Shown piece after piece: positions 49,501 to 51,380 of a stretch of 64,000 bases of DNA (position 1 is its first letter; every line of letters begins with the position of its first letter). The DNA is from Bactericera cockerelli (taxonomy: Eukaryota > Arthropoda > Insecta > Hemiptera > Triozidae). The notes beneath the pieces are model-generated. The model searched no databases. It saw only the letters and a list, made by a program, of their open reading frames with translations, and was not told the DNA's origin. Made by a program: the position numbers and the translations under genes. The stretch is taken from NCBI GenBank assembly GCA_024516035.1, contig CM044959.1, positions 22,618,884 to 22,682,883 of the forward strand. The letters run 5' to 3'.

Positions 49501-50838
49501 AAGCACCTATCATCCTCTTTTTGATGAATTCATGACAGAAACTTTTATTACACCAAAATTCACATTTTACTCTTGGCTGCTTTTTAATATCCAGAATACA
49601 AGTATGTTAACTTATAACTTCCAAGTGTTAGCACACAATAAATTGCGCACAAGTCAAACAGTATAATGATGAGCCAAAAGTCAAAGATTTTTGATTTTTT
49701 TTATTTTCTTTACATTTTTCTCTTCTATGCAGAAAACGGTTTTGATTTTACATTCACATTATTTAATTGATTGAACTCCGTTGGTTGGTGATTTTTCATT
49801 CCAAATTCATCCAATTTCAATGTATGAATACTTTCACATGGTGAAGAAATCATCACTTTCGTCTAAGAAATTGAAATTTACAAAAATATATAAATATGTA
49901 CGATCATTTCAACGTCCGTTTACTTCAATACAAAAGTATGTAGCTATGCATGCAAAGATCTTCCAGTACAAAAGACCTCTAAAATACATACTATAATACA
50001 GGGTGCGGCGCGGTTATGTCCCCTTTTGAATATTCGATTAAAAAAAGGCTATCAGTCTTACCTGATGCTTGTTGTTGAATTATCATCTAGAAATTTTGAA
50101 GAGTACACCATTCAAATGACGACCGTCATTGTCGATACACTGCTGAAGGCGATTTCTAAAGTTTCGCTCTACTTTTTCCAACATTGTGACAGGTATACGG
50201 CCTATTTCACGGCGAATGTTGTGTTTTAACTCTTCAAGTGTTCTTGGACGATCATTGTAAACTTTCGATTTGAGGTAACCCCACAAGAAAAAATCACAGG
50301 GAGCTAAATCCGGGGATCGCGCTGGCCATGGAAGGTCACCTCTTAAACAAATCAAACGCCCTGGGAACATTTTTCGAAAAATAACTCTCCACGCAATAAG
50401 CTTTCTGTTGCTTTGCTAAAATCATTTTGACAACTGAGCTAAATTGAATCGAAAAAATTAGTAGTTTGTGCATCTTCTAACTTTGTTTGAACTTGTCTAA
50501 TTAAAAGTGCGGCTTCACACTGGGCGATTCAAAATGGGACATAACCGCGCCGCACCCTGTAGTTAAGGTCATGCAAATTTTCAAGGGTACCAAATAAAAC
50601 TTACTCTCAAAATTCGATACGGGCTCTCGGCAAGTAGACAAATTTCGCCTTCTATTCGGCTGTCCTGTCGTTCAATGATCGGAGACGGCACAGTGTCCAA
50701 AGGTTTCACTTCAGGATAGAAGTAACTTTCAGCTTGTTTGACCTTGAGTTCGCTGTTGGCGTCTATCACTTTATTGAGTTGGGAAAGAGAGTTTGGGCGG
50801 TTTTTGATGACATCCCAAAACGAACGATCCACTTTGTC
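16432..50838 (-). CDS. TrpA1: TRPA1 ankyrin-repeat cation channel (20 mapped coding exons; first exon uncertain)
   Basis: TRPA1 is a tetrameric plasma-membrane Ca2+/Na+ channel of sensory neurons, in insects gated by heat and by electrophilic irritants. Twenty exons on the minus strand join in consistent phase to about 1205 residues, against about 1200 in Drosophila. Numbering from the 50838 exon: N-terminal segment 1-80, ankyrin repeats about 79-660, a Cys-rich pre-S1 linker 657-742, S1 near 773-792, S2-S4 820-902, S5 915-945, a pore with LGEIDF at about 968-973, S6 1014-1040, a TRP-like helix (DIESVRRNAQLKRL), a coiled coil about 1115-1150, and a charged tail. Identity rests on matches remembered from Drosophila TRPA1, such as LLAESPYRILR, KTETDD and VDKMEIYEFPNE. 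Oddities: a single-base frameshift in exon 19, an 11-copy splice-acceptor minisatellite in intron 14, a pseudo-exon 2 copy, and many transposons in introns. The start codon is not proven; exon 2 opens in phase 0. Confidence 0.93.
17155..17305 (+). repeat. Interspersed repeat (GTAGGAGTGCCAGAA family)
   Basis: It shares AGTAGGAGTGCCAGAA, a CCATG-containing middle and GGGGAACGGCAAAGTG with 41725-41895 (+), and with the minus strands of 18235-18460 and 27880-28110. The fuller copies also carry a block like CTTACAAGGTTGGAGTTAG and GAAGGGCATCC. No coding capacity; probably a SINE or LINE 3' end. It lies in the intron between TRPA1 exons 20 and 21. Confidence 0.55.
17479..17547. repeat. Strong 69-bp hairpin in TRPA1 intron 20
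   Basis: AACACTTCTATATGTGTAGG pairs almost perfectly with the downstream TTACACATATAGAAGTGTT across a short A/T-rich loop. It lies 25 bases beyond the exon-20 splice donor in the direction of transcription, so the RNA could fold next to that splice site. Confidence 0.6.
17572..17702 (-). CDS. TrpA1: TRPA1 exon 20, C-terminal coiled coil
   Basis: The acceptor TTTTTAG|CTATTGAC needs one G from exon 19 to make Ala. The exon encodes IDMVLENSGSDVYTEEIVKL, then KRKLNDIQMHLDHQFMFLRL with heptad-like hydrophobics, the cytosolic coiled coil that in TRPA1 structures holds the tetramer together. The donor is GTTCAT|GTAAGT. Confidence 0.88.
18016..18176 (-). CDS. TrpA1: TRPA1 exon 19, carrying a +1 frameshift
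   Basis: The acceptor is ATCAG|GTGATG and the donor GATG|GTAAG. It begins VMLHTELERNLPKFVLEKVD and KMEIYEFPNECKGK, close to the post-S6 region of Drosophila TRPA1. The exon is 161 nt where 160 is needed to match the phases of exons 18 and 20. The break is in the run of six A (six T on the + strand, about 18072-18077): with five A the frame continues as MGFLDFVIRKWFCNPFTED, the expected family sequence; as written it runs into a stop within about 15 codons. Either a homopolymer error in the assembly or a true frameshift that would remove the coiled coil and tail. Confidence 0.88.
18235..18460 (-). repeat. Interspersed repeat (GTAGGAGTGCCAGAA family)
   Basis: On the + strand it shows a CTTCTTCTTTTACTTTTCCC-type run, TTTGGGGTCGGTATTAGTCA, CTAACTCCAACCTTGTAAGG and TTTTGGCCTGACATGCC. 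The copy at 27880-28110 has the same blocks in the same order and orientation; 17155-17305 and 41725-41895 are inverted relatives. It is intronic between TRPA1 exons 18 and 19. Confidence 0.65.
18690..19019 (-). CDS. TrpA1: TRPA1 exon 18, pore helix, selectivity filter and S6
   Basis: The acceptor is CTTGAAG|GGCGACC and the donor ATGCAG|GTAAGA. 110 codons: GDHLSFKTVPMSLLRTFTMM leads into LGEIDF, whose Asp is at the TRPA1 selectivity-filter position. An extracellular loop with a possible N-glycosylation site (NHT) follows, then S6 (FVMLGIFMILMPILLMNLLI) and the TRP-like helix GDIESVRRNAQLKRLAMQ. Phase 0 at both ends. Confidence 0.92.
19257..19340 (-). repeat. Interspersed repeat, inverted copy at 17391-17480
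   Basis: GACTCGTCCTGAACCACAT here is the reverse complement of ATGTGGTTCAGGACGAGCC at 17391; GGTTCCCAGCCAA and GGCTACGGCTGG also have counterparts there. A short element of unknown class, intronic on both sides of TRPA1 exons 18-20. Confidence 0.45.
19678..19804 (-). CDS. TrpA1: TRPA1 exon 17, S4-S5 linker and S5
   Basis: The acceptor GATTCCAG|GTTTGATC supplies the G that completes Arg from exon 16; the donor is TCCAGA|GTGAGT. It encodes FDQVGIYVVMFLEILQTLIK followed by VLMVFSILIVAFGLAFYILL. This is the most conserved stretch of the TRPA1 membrane domain and nearly identical to the Drosophila sequence. Confidence 0.92.
20317..20612 (-). CDS. TrpA1: TRPA1 exon 16, S2 to S4
   Basis: The acceptor is TTCTTTCAG|TTGAATTC and the donor CTGCAGAG|GTTGGT (phase 2). 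98 codons. The short LNSLEASPHHHSP segment is the S1-S2 loop, shorter than in Drosophila. Then S2 (ILYICGTAILTYILSSVAV), a QAYQQKWHYLFDPTN linker, S3 (LVATLLFISATVMIVPLF) and S4 (FTSLTVFLSWLTLLLNLQR). Confidence 0.9.
20923..21114 (-). CDS. TrpA1: TRPA1 exon 15, pre-S1 helix and S1
   Basis: The acceptor is CGTATTGCAG|GCAATGG and the donor AACGAG|GTAAAT. 64 codons: AMVAHDRVELLAHPLSQKYL, EMKWNAYGKYFHLAHLLLYS, VFLIFITLFS. Only this copy of the acceptor continues into S1; ten further copies of the acceptor plus the first ~45 coding bases stand in tandem upstream (21115-21950). Phase 0 at both ends. Confidence 0.92.
21071..21950 (-). repeat. 11-copy ~82-bp minisatellite duplicating the exon-15 3' splice site
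   Basis: Units begin (AGTGGATGTG on the + strand) at 21071, 21153, 21230, 21307, 21382, 21459, 21541, 21623, 21705, 21787 and 21869: spacing 82 bp, or 75-77 where four units lack 5 bp. The first unit overlaps real exon 15. Read in the transcribed direction each unit has CTAACC (branch-like), TTTCTCGTACTCGT, TTGCAG, then about 45 nt identical or nearly so to the start of exon 15. In the 82-bp units the copied frame runs to a TAA in the next unit. Copies with ATCGCC (units 7-10) against ATTGCC show sublineages. Confidence 0.95.
22138..22185. repeat. Short repeat shared with 62590-62636 (inverted)
   Basis: CTGTAGTTTCTCGGAGGCGT then TCTCCGCGAAACGACCGTTT here; the minus strand of 62590-62636 reads CTGTAGTTTCTGGGAGGCGT and continues the same way. 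GC-rich against AT-rich surroundings, with ACGGTCGTTT/AAACGACCGT palindromic character. It is probably the end of a mobile element. Confidence 0.55.
22390..22500 (-). CDS. TrpA1: TRPA1 exon 14, Cys-rich pre-S1 linker
   Basis: The acceptor is AATTTCAG|ATCAAG and the donor TTGAAC|GTAAGG. 37 codons: IKYNFSCLQCVRIYPEINEK ... ISKPIPLPALN. The pair of Cys (SCLQC) is in the linker where TRPA1 channels hold electrophile-sensing cysteines. This is the 5' neighbour of the minisatellite intron. Confidence 0.9.
22678..22822 (-). CDS. TrpA1: TRPA1 exon 13, linker with conserved Cys/Lys
   Basis: The acceptor TTTCCAG|GGGCGC supplies the G that completes Arg; the donor is TTTTAT|GTAAGT. 48 codons: GAEIMALRSDKHPCVTLALV, ASMPRVFESVQDKCITKANC, KKDSKSFY. 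Almost identical to the matching segment of Drosophila TRPA1, including the reactive-cysteine region of the linker. Confidence 0.92.
23147..23197. repeat. 25-bp tandem duplication spanning the exon-12 donor
   Basis: On the + strand TTCACCTGGTATTGT occurs twice exactly 25 bp apart (CACCTGG at 23153 and 23178). The duplicated unit contains the splice donor, so CCAG|GTGAAT occurs at 23181/23180 and again 25 bases downstream in the intron. Confidence 0.85.
23181..23350 (-). CDS. TrpA1: TRPA1 exon 12, last ankyrin repeats
   Basis: The acceptor is TTTCCAG|AATACC and the donor ACCAG|GTGAAT (phase 2). It encodes NTGLHLATMENKPKAICLLL, SLNCKLLYNCMDLSAIDYAI and YYKFPEAALAMVTHNTR. The upstream of the two tandem donors is the one that keeps frame with exon 13. 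LHLA and SAIDYAIYY are hallmark TRPA1 positions. Confidence 0.92.
23555..23645 (+). repeat. Interspersed repeat, inverted copy at 36476-36556
   Basis: Shared blocks are GTGCAACGGGACTAAATTTA, AACTGAGGCATGGC and a GTACGGCCATG-like end. In the 36476-36556 copy the outer end reads GCACGGGCAAACGGCTAGT, like the GC-rich hairpin plus CTAG ends of Helitron-type elements; this copy has lost part of that end. Confidence 0.5.
23816..23982 (-). CDS. TrpA1: TRPA1 exon 11, ankyrin repeats
   Basis: The acceptor ACCCAAG|GTCACACC joins the single G of exon 10 to give Gly-His-Thr-Arg; the donor is GATGGC|GTAAGT. It encodes GHTRVVQLLLNRGSLLHRDH, HGRNPLHLAAMSGFTNTMVL and LNSVHSHLLDQVDKDG. The nearer AG (CACCAG|GG) was rejected because it breaks the ankyrin repeat and phase. 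Confidence 0.92.
24048..24424. mobile_element. MITE with ATTCGCCTCTGAC ends (copy 2)
   Basis: Same element as 3555-3940: ATTCGCCTCTGACAATACAA at the left, its reverse complement at the right, and a shared interior (ACGGGTACAGGGAAGTGAT, GTGAACAGAAAATTTATGC). The ends differ at one base from copy 1 and the differences are matched in both arms (AATACAA / TTGTATT), so each copy kept perfect pairing. It lies in the TRPA1 intron between exons 10 and 11. Confidence 0.85.
24850..25035. repeat. Long polypyrimidine tract
   Basis: A T/C-rich + strand run (TTTTTTTTTATTCCC..., CTTTTCTTTTTTTCTTCTTT and so on) with almost no purines over about 180 bp, purine-rich on the transcribed strand of TRPA1. Simple sequence; next to the palindromic element that begins at 25212. 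Confidence 0.6.
25212..26076. mobile_element. 865-bp palindromic foldback MITE, CAGGGTGGGGC ends, nested
   Basis: The two halves are reverse complements about 25644: left CAGGGTGGGGCAAAAGTCTG, right CAGACTTTTGCCCCACCCTG, with TA on each side (25210-25211 and 26077-26078). Inside each arm the motif AGTCTGGAAACCCCTGAATA is repeated (25507 and its mirror near 25783), so a smaller version of the element is nested in the larger one. TA target and CAGGGTG ends fit the Tc1/mariner superfamily. No transposase. The right end is 21 bp from the donor of TRPA1 exon 10. Confidence 0.88.
26099..26211 (-). CDS. TrpA1: TRPA1 exon 10, ankyrin repeats
   Basis: The acceptor TTTCCAG|GTATGG supplies the G of Arg; the donor CAACAAG|GTGGGT leaves one G. 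It encodes YGRYNTVKKLLSSERGSFII, NESDGEGLTPLHIASQQ. INESDGEGLTPLHI is shared with other insect TRPA1 proteins. Confidence 0.92.
26782..26960 (-). CDS. TrpA1: TRPA1 exon 9, ankyrin repeats
   Basis: The acceptor is TTGCTGCAG|TGCGAT and the donor GCCGCAAG|GTAATT (phase 2). 59 codons: CDPFQDIQTLLNEKDKSGCS, PLHYASREGHIISLENLINL and GAVINLKNNSNESPLHFAA. Two clear ankyrin cores (SPLHYAS, SPLHFAA). Confidence 0.92.
27474..27689 (-). CDS. TrpA1: TRPA1 exon 8, ankyrin repeats
   Basis: The acceptor is TTTCTCCAG|GGAGCT and the donor GAGGAA|GTAATT, phase 0 at both ends. 72 codons: GADINLLDKEFRSPLLLAAS, RGGWKTVLTLVRNKANIHLK, DINRRNILHLLVLNGGHIKE and a Glu-rich end. Confidence 0.92.
27880..28110 (-). repeat. 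Interspersed repeat (GTAGGAGTGCCAGAA family)
   Basis: Same blocks and order as 18235-18460: a pyrimidine run, TTTGGGGTCGGCACTGGTAA, TCTGACACTCCTACTTCC, GGGCATCCTTCCTAACGCCA and TCTTGGCCTGACAGAGCC. It is intronic between TRPA1 exons 7 and 8. No coding content. Confidence 0.65.
28194..28408 (+). repeat. tRNA-derived SINE, full copy
   Basis: The tRNA-like head (GTAGCTCAGTGGTAAAGGCG A box; GGTCGTGGGTTCGAAACCCA B box/T arm) has ends that can pair (CTGTCCC / GGGACATG). The family body follows (TTATCCTCCCAGTTGGGATT, CTTACTGCTGGAATAATGGG, CAGTATAAATAAGGCGATA) and an ATT repeat tail. Not a functional tRNA: the body is transposed as a unit. Other copies: 39355-39571 (-), 54976-55202 (-), tail only 37410-37497 (+). 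Confidence 0.85.
28462..28698 (-). CDS. TrpA1: TRPA1 exon 7, ankyrin repeats
   Basis: The acceptor is ACACGGCAG|GCGGTG and the donor GATGAG|GTAGGT. 79 codons: AVELCLRSGAKISTQQFDLS, TPVHLACSQGALEIVRLMFS, a Cys-containing loop, MTPLHCAAMFDRCDVVQYLI and DE. Phase 0 at both ends. Confidence 0.92.
28737..28810 (+). repeat. tRNA-derived SINE head (TAGCTTGATCGATAAGG family)
   Basis: TAGCTTGATCGATAAGGCAG (A box), AACCTGGAGGTCGGTGGTTC and AAGTCCC (B box region) form a tRNA-like fold; the tail TTGAGTAGTTGTGATAGCAC follows. A close copy is at 44308-44400 (+) and decayed ones at about 29030-29090 and 34420-34530. Confidence 0.65.
29169..29855 (+). mobile_element. Non-coding interspersed element with 3' hairpin, copy 1
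   Basis: It begins near CACTGCCAATTATTATGGAC and ends with a hairpin AATACTTCCGAATTCTAATA then TTAGAAATTCACCGGAAG. Blocks such as GCATGGTCTCTTTCACCCAG, CCGAGATTTGCGCGTTACAA and ACAGACAGACAGAC recur in order at 45268-46045; 62247-62590 is a third, 3'-truncated copy; hairpin ends alone are at 13180-13230 and 50860-50925. No TIRs seen. A Helitron-like mechanism is possible. Confidence 0.65.
29856..30714. other. TRPA1 intron 6 remainder
   Basis: AT-rich intronic sequence with a T run at about 30068-30082. I see no repeat, exon or regulatory motif that can be supported. Confidence 0.5.
30715..30924 (-). CDS. TrpA1: TRPA1 exon 6, ankyrin repeats
   Basis: The acceptor is CTGTTTCAG|CTCAAG and the donor TTCAAG|GTAACT, phase 0 at both ends. 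70 codons: LKDFGASLKQSCSNGYYPIH, DAAKNSSSKTMEVFLQYGES, IGCSREEMISFFDAEGNLPL and HSAVHGGDFK. Matches NGYYPIH and GCxREEMISF of Drosophila TRPA1. Confidence 0.92.
31741..31936 (-). CDS. TrpA1: TRPA1 exon 5, ankyrin repeats
   Basis: The acceptor ATCCACCAG|TGGAGT completes a Ser codon; the donor is ATTCTA|GTAAGT. 65 codons: GVSTSILNNKKQAVIHLATE, LNKVPVLLILLQFKDKIDIQ, QGGEHGRTALHIAAIYDFDE and CARIL. HLATELNKVPVL and IDIQQGGEHGRTALH are signature TRPA1 strings. Confidence 0.93.
32030..32225 (-). repeat. tRNA-derived SINE (AGTGGTTAACGCGCTAG family)
   Basis: On the minus strand: GGTAGTCAAGTGGTTAACGC (A box), CTAGTCTGGTAATCC, a B-box-like GGTACAAATCC, then CATGAATTTTGCCTCATTTA and a tail with AGAAAATGCTGTGAGC. 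The copy at 56186-56350 (-) has the same tail; 44143-44240 (+) has the best head. Intronic, between exons 4 and 5. Confidence 0.7.
32300..32505 (-). repeat. tRNA-derived SINE (CCGCCACTGG family)
   Basis: The minus strand has GGTCTAGCGGTAGCAAGATT (A box), GGTTTGAATCCCGGCGGGGT (B box), then a body ending with ACCAGTGGCGGCATTAGG. 3380-3530 shows the same head-to-CCGCCACTGG arrangement. Intronic in TRPA1 between exons 4 and 5. Confidence 0.6.
32682..32772 (-). CDS. TrpA1: TRPA1 exon 4, ankyrin repeat
   Basis: The acceptor CACTTGCAG|ATCTAA needs one G from exon 3 to make Asp; the donor GAAAG|GTAAAT leaves AG. It encodes LNIQDVNGNTPLHVAVDQDS and YDAIKFLLE, one ankyrin repeat. It is the smallest mapped exon (91 nt), too short to show as an open frame on its own. 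Confidence 0.9.
33088..33912. mobile_element. 825-bp palindromic foldback MITE, CAGGGTGAGC ends
   Basis: The left half CAGGGTGAGCATAAAGTCTC ... and right half GAGACTTTATGCTCACCCTG are reverse complements over almost the whole length around 33500, with TA on both sides (33086-33087, 33913-33914). Internal blocks (ATCTCGAGAATGGCTAAAA, AAGGAGTTATTATCAATAAA) pair too. Same architecture as 25212-26076 but unrelated interior. No transposase. In TRPA1 intron 3. Confidence 0.88.
34709..34910 (+). repeat. 5S rRNA-derived SINE with target-site duplication
   Basis: The head GATCACCGAAGTTAAGCAAC / GTCCAGCGAGGTGAAGACTT ends in GTGATGCTGGC; then the tail (CCCAGGCTGGGTGAGGTTAA, AAATGGAGGGTAACACCCC) and poly(A). 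The 11-bp direct repeat ACAGCTTGTAT flanks it at 34698-34708 and 34911-34921, showing retroposition. In TRPA1 intron 3. Confidence 0.88.
35738..36066. mobile_element. MITE with TTAACACATT ends, 329 bp
   Basis: The left end TTAACACATTCAGCGCCA pairs with the right end TGGCGCTTAATGTGTTAA. The interior has several GTGTACAC-type palindromes. It ends 62 bases downstream of the exon-3 donor. A relative with nearly the same ends sits on the other side of exon 3 (36581-36857); a third is 16188-16357. Confidence 0.8.
36129..36285 (-). CDS. TrpA1: TRPA1 exon 3, first ankyrin repeats
   Basis: The acceptor is AATTCCAG|GCTGCT and the donor TGTGGAG|GTGAGG (phase 1). 52 codons: AAESGNIEDFSKLFLADPSR, LNVRDSRGRAAVHQASTRNR and VNILLFIYNHCG. 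Follows directly on the LLAESPYRILR end of exon 2, as in other insect TRPA1. GC-rich (GGCCGGGCCGCG) against AT-rich introns. Confidence 0.92.
36300..36560 (-). mobile_element. Helitron-like or related non-autonomous element
   Basis: One end is TATATCTATATATATAA followed by TTTGTTTGTTTGTCCGGAG; the other is AAAGCACGGGCAAACGGCTAGT, a short GC hairpin before CTAGT like many insect Helitron-type ends. The outer 80 bases recur at 23555-23645 on the opposite strand. No open frame. It lies just 5' of exon 3. Confidence 0.4.
36581..36857. mobile_element. MITE with TTAACACATTGAACGCC ends, 277 bp
   Basis: The left end TTAACACATTGAACGCCA and right end GGCGTTCAATGTGTTAA are exact reverse complements over about 17 bp. 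The interior is non-coding and unlike that of 35738-36066, although the ends are shared. TTAA at both borders could be a TTAA target duplication as in piggyBac-type elements. Confidence 0.8.
37410..37520 (+). repeat. 5'-truncated SINE tail with T run
   Basis: CTTGAGCTTACTACTGGAAT, AATGGGACTCATTAG and AAATAAGGCGATATT match the tail of the SINE at 28194-28408; the tRNA-like head is missing. It abuts a 24-base T run that is the poly(A) of the opposite-strand SINE at 37521-37818. Confidence 0.65.
37521..37818 (-). repeat. tRNA-derived SINE, full copy
   Basis: Minus-strand head GCGCGCGATTAGCTCAGTGG with TTAAGCACTCGCTTGCCATG, then GGTCCCGGGTTCGATCCCC: a nearly intact tRNA-like sequence with A and B boxes. 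The body contains GCGCTCGTGTTGACCCAGCA and TACAACACAGACCACAAGCG, ends with AAAAGGCTGTGAAACACTCA and poly(A). A second copy is at 46244-46500 on the + strand. TRPA1 intron 2. Confidence 0.82.
38450..38815 (-). pseudogene. Possible zinc-finger protein fragment, broken
   Basis: Two minus-strand stretches look protein-like. One (38664-38815) gives FKFEFSCKACKEECDEVFHK then NEKLQHYKSGVKV and a stop: Cys pairs, then F-x5-L-x2-H spacing as in a C2H2 finger, with the last His missing. The other (about 38450-38615) gives GKVINSLEEMSETTKGSSSH and a Glu/Lys-rich run. They are in different frames with stops between. I do not recognise a specific parent; it may be a retrocopy or transposon gene remnant. 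Confidence 0.3.
39355..39571 (-). repeat. tRNA-derived SINE, full copy
   Basis: Reverse complement of the 28194-28408 family: TGTCCCCGCAGCTCAGTGG, GAGGTCGTGGGTTCGAAACC, then GATAACT/CCCATTTGGG body, AATAATGGGACTTTAGTAGT, AAATAAGGCGATAGTATTAT. The head has a 7-bp insertion (ATTCCAGAGG-type) compared with the first copy, shared with 54976-55202, so two subfamilies exist. TRPA1 intron 2. Confidence 0.82.
41138..41710 (+). repeat. 22-bp minisatellite, about 26 copies
   Basis: The unit AAGGTACCAGCCAGGTCAGG plus CC or CT repeats every 22 bp with a few A/G and C/T variants (AGATCAGG, GTTCAGG, CCGACCAGG). Because 3 x 22 = 66, each frame repeats every 22 residues; an open frame from 41126 to 41491 (RSGQGTSQVRLRYQPGQAKV...) is a by-product, with no splice sites or family match. 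It lies in TRPA1 intron 2. Confidence 0.95.
41725..41895 (+). repeat. Interspersed repeat (GTAGGAGTGCCAGAA family)
   Basis: GGCACCCTTAACAGAGTTGG, GTTAGGAAGGGCATCC, GGAAGTAGGAGTGCCAGAAG and GGGGAAAGGCAATGTG are the forward-strand counterparts of 18235-18460 and 27880-28110. It starts directly at the end of the 22-bp minisatellite. Confidence 0.6.
42480..44142. other. TRPA1 intron 2, nothing recognised
   Basis: AT-rich sequence with A runs (42868-42887). No exon, repeat family or structured element could be supported here. Confidence 0.5.
44143..44240 (+). repeat. tRNA-derived SINE head (AGTGGTTAACGCGCTAG family)
   Basis: CACTGGTAGTCAAGTGGTTA, ACGCGCTAGTCTGG and GGTTTGAATCCCACCCAGTG: a tRNA-like fold whose ends pair (CACTGG / CCAGTG). 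Followed by CATGAATTTTTCCTC as in the copies at 32030-32225 and 56186-56350. Confidence 0.7.
44308..44400 (+). repeat. tRNA-derived SINE (TAGCTTGATCGATAAGG family)
   Basis: CCTTGGTAACTTGATCGATA, AACCTGGAGGTCAGTCGTTC and GAGTC match the head at 28737-28810; the tail has AGCAGAATGATTTTGAGTAC. Slightly deleted in the anticodon-arm region. Confidence 0.6.
45171..45466 (+). repeat. 148-bp tandem duplication
   Basis: AAAGATTACCAATCGGCAAG starts at 45171 and again at 45319, and the copies are nearly identical through TTGTTTCACATTGTA. The duplicated block includes the first ~50 bp of the hairpin-ended element that continues to 46045, so the duplication happened after that element inserted. The high identity suggests it is recent. 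Confidence 0.85.
45268..46045 (+). mobile_element. Non-coding interspersed element with 3' hairpin, copy 2
   Basis: Matches 29169-29855 block by block: CACTGCCAATTATGG, TATACTAAATCACTTG, TGGTAGAATACTATTTTTC, GCATGGTCTCTTTCGACCAG, CCGAGATTTGCGCGTTACAA, GAAATCGGAGCAAAAAA and the final hairpin CTTCCGATTTCTAATATTAG / AAATTTATCTGAAG. Non-coding. Confidence 0.7.
46244..46510 (+). repeat. tRNA-derived SINE, full copy
   Basis: Forward copy of the 37521-37818 family: TTTAGCTGAGTGGTAAGGTA, CTTGCCTTGTGGAAGGACCC, GGGTTCGAACC, then GCGCTCGTGTTGACCCAGCA, GACCACAAGCGTGTACAG and AAAAGGCTGTGAAACACTCA. Head diverged by several bases from the first copy. Confidence 0.8.
46690..48560. pseudogene. Decayed local duplicate of the exon-2 segment (copy A)
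   Basis: It aligns collinearly with 48890-51380 through many anchors: TTAATTAAAACGCAGTTCTT (46746 / 48947), GTGATTAAAGCACC, CACAATAAATTG, ACTTCAATACAAA, CATACTATAATACAGGGTGC, AATAATACTGTGAT and GGAATTTACTTAAAATTTA-like sequence. It contains a decayed mariner (about 47514-47950) and a broken copy of TRPA1 exon 2 (47998-48153). Copy A is shorter and scarred by deletions, as expected of a non-functional duplicate. Confidence 0.75.
47998..48153 (-). pseudogene. TRPA1 exon-2 pseudo-exon
   Basis: The + strand GGCAAGTAGCAAATTTC, GATAGAAGTTACTGTGCC, CTCTATCATTTTGTTAAGAG and ACGATCCACGTCTTAG align with pieces of the true exon at 50605-50838 (GGCAAGTAGACAAATTTCGC, GATAGAAGTAACTTTC, GTCTATCACTTTATTGAGTT, ACGATCCACTTTGTCC). 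It is about 80 bases shorter, the frame is broken and the CTGGCCGAG/ILR end is degraded, so it cannot replace exon 2. Confidence 0.65.
49999..50559 (-). mobile_element. Mariner-type element, internally deleted, with TIRs and TA target
   Basis: Left CAGGGTGCGGCGCGGTTATG, right CATAACCGCGCCGCACCCTG, flanked by TA. Between them only the C-terminal part of a transposase remains (50083-50370). The element lies 45 bp downstream of the exon-2 donor. A decayed version occupies the same place in copy A (left end TACAGGGTGCAAGCC at 47511), so it inserted before the local duplication. Confidence 0.88.
50083..50370 (-). pseudogene. Tc1/mariner transposase C-terminal fragment
   Basis: About 90 residues with WPARSPDLAPCDFFLWGYLK, SKVYNDRPRTLEELKHNIRR and a C-terminal helix region. 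SPDLAPxDFFLWG is the block around the third catalytic acidic residue of the DDE/D domain. The N-terminal DNA-binding domain and the first two catalytic Asp are absent, so the protein cannot be active. Confidence 0.85.
50605..50838 (-). CDS. TrpA1: TRPA1 exon 2, N-terminal segment
   Basis: The acceptor is TTCTTCATAG|GACAAAG and the donor TTGAGA|GTAAGT, phase 0 at both ends. 78 codons beginning DKVDRSFWDVIKNRPNSLSQ and ending GEICLLAESPYRILR, the junction to the first ankyrin repeat known from insect TRPA1. A Met codon never occurs in the exon's own frame apart from one created upstream of the acceptor, so translation must start in an earlier exon. The adjacent upstream AG is strong. Confidence 0.88.
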
Positions 50839-51380
50839 CTATGAAGAAAAATCAAGAGAGTAAAGAAAAAACGAACAAAATACTTCCGATTTCTAATATT
50901 AGACATTTCTCGGAAATAAAATGATTATTAAAAGCGCTACAAAAGTAAATATGGTGTGATAAACGCTGCTATTTTCCTCCCATCTTGATTTTTTTAAGGT
51001 GAAATTTCAATTTAAAGTAACTAAAATTAATAATCGGGAGGATGTTGAAAATGAGAAGAAGAACCTGAAAGGCAAAAACAGGTAGAGGATGAAAAAGAAT
51101 AATACTGTGATGAGGAAGAAGAAGAGAACAATATCCTGAAGATATTAAGAACAGGAGAAAGAGATCAAAGCAATTACATAGGTAGGGAACTACTACGTAT
51201 CGTATATCAGAATCATGTTTTGGTATTAAAATTTAAAATTCTATCAAGCAAAAAACTGACTGTGAGAACATACATATTATGTCTCCAGTTATATTTTCAA
51301 ATCAGTTTCCAAAAGTGCGAGTTATTCAACCTGATGATGAATTTACTTAAAATTTATAGAACTAACAATGCCTACCTTAA

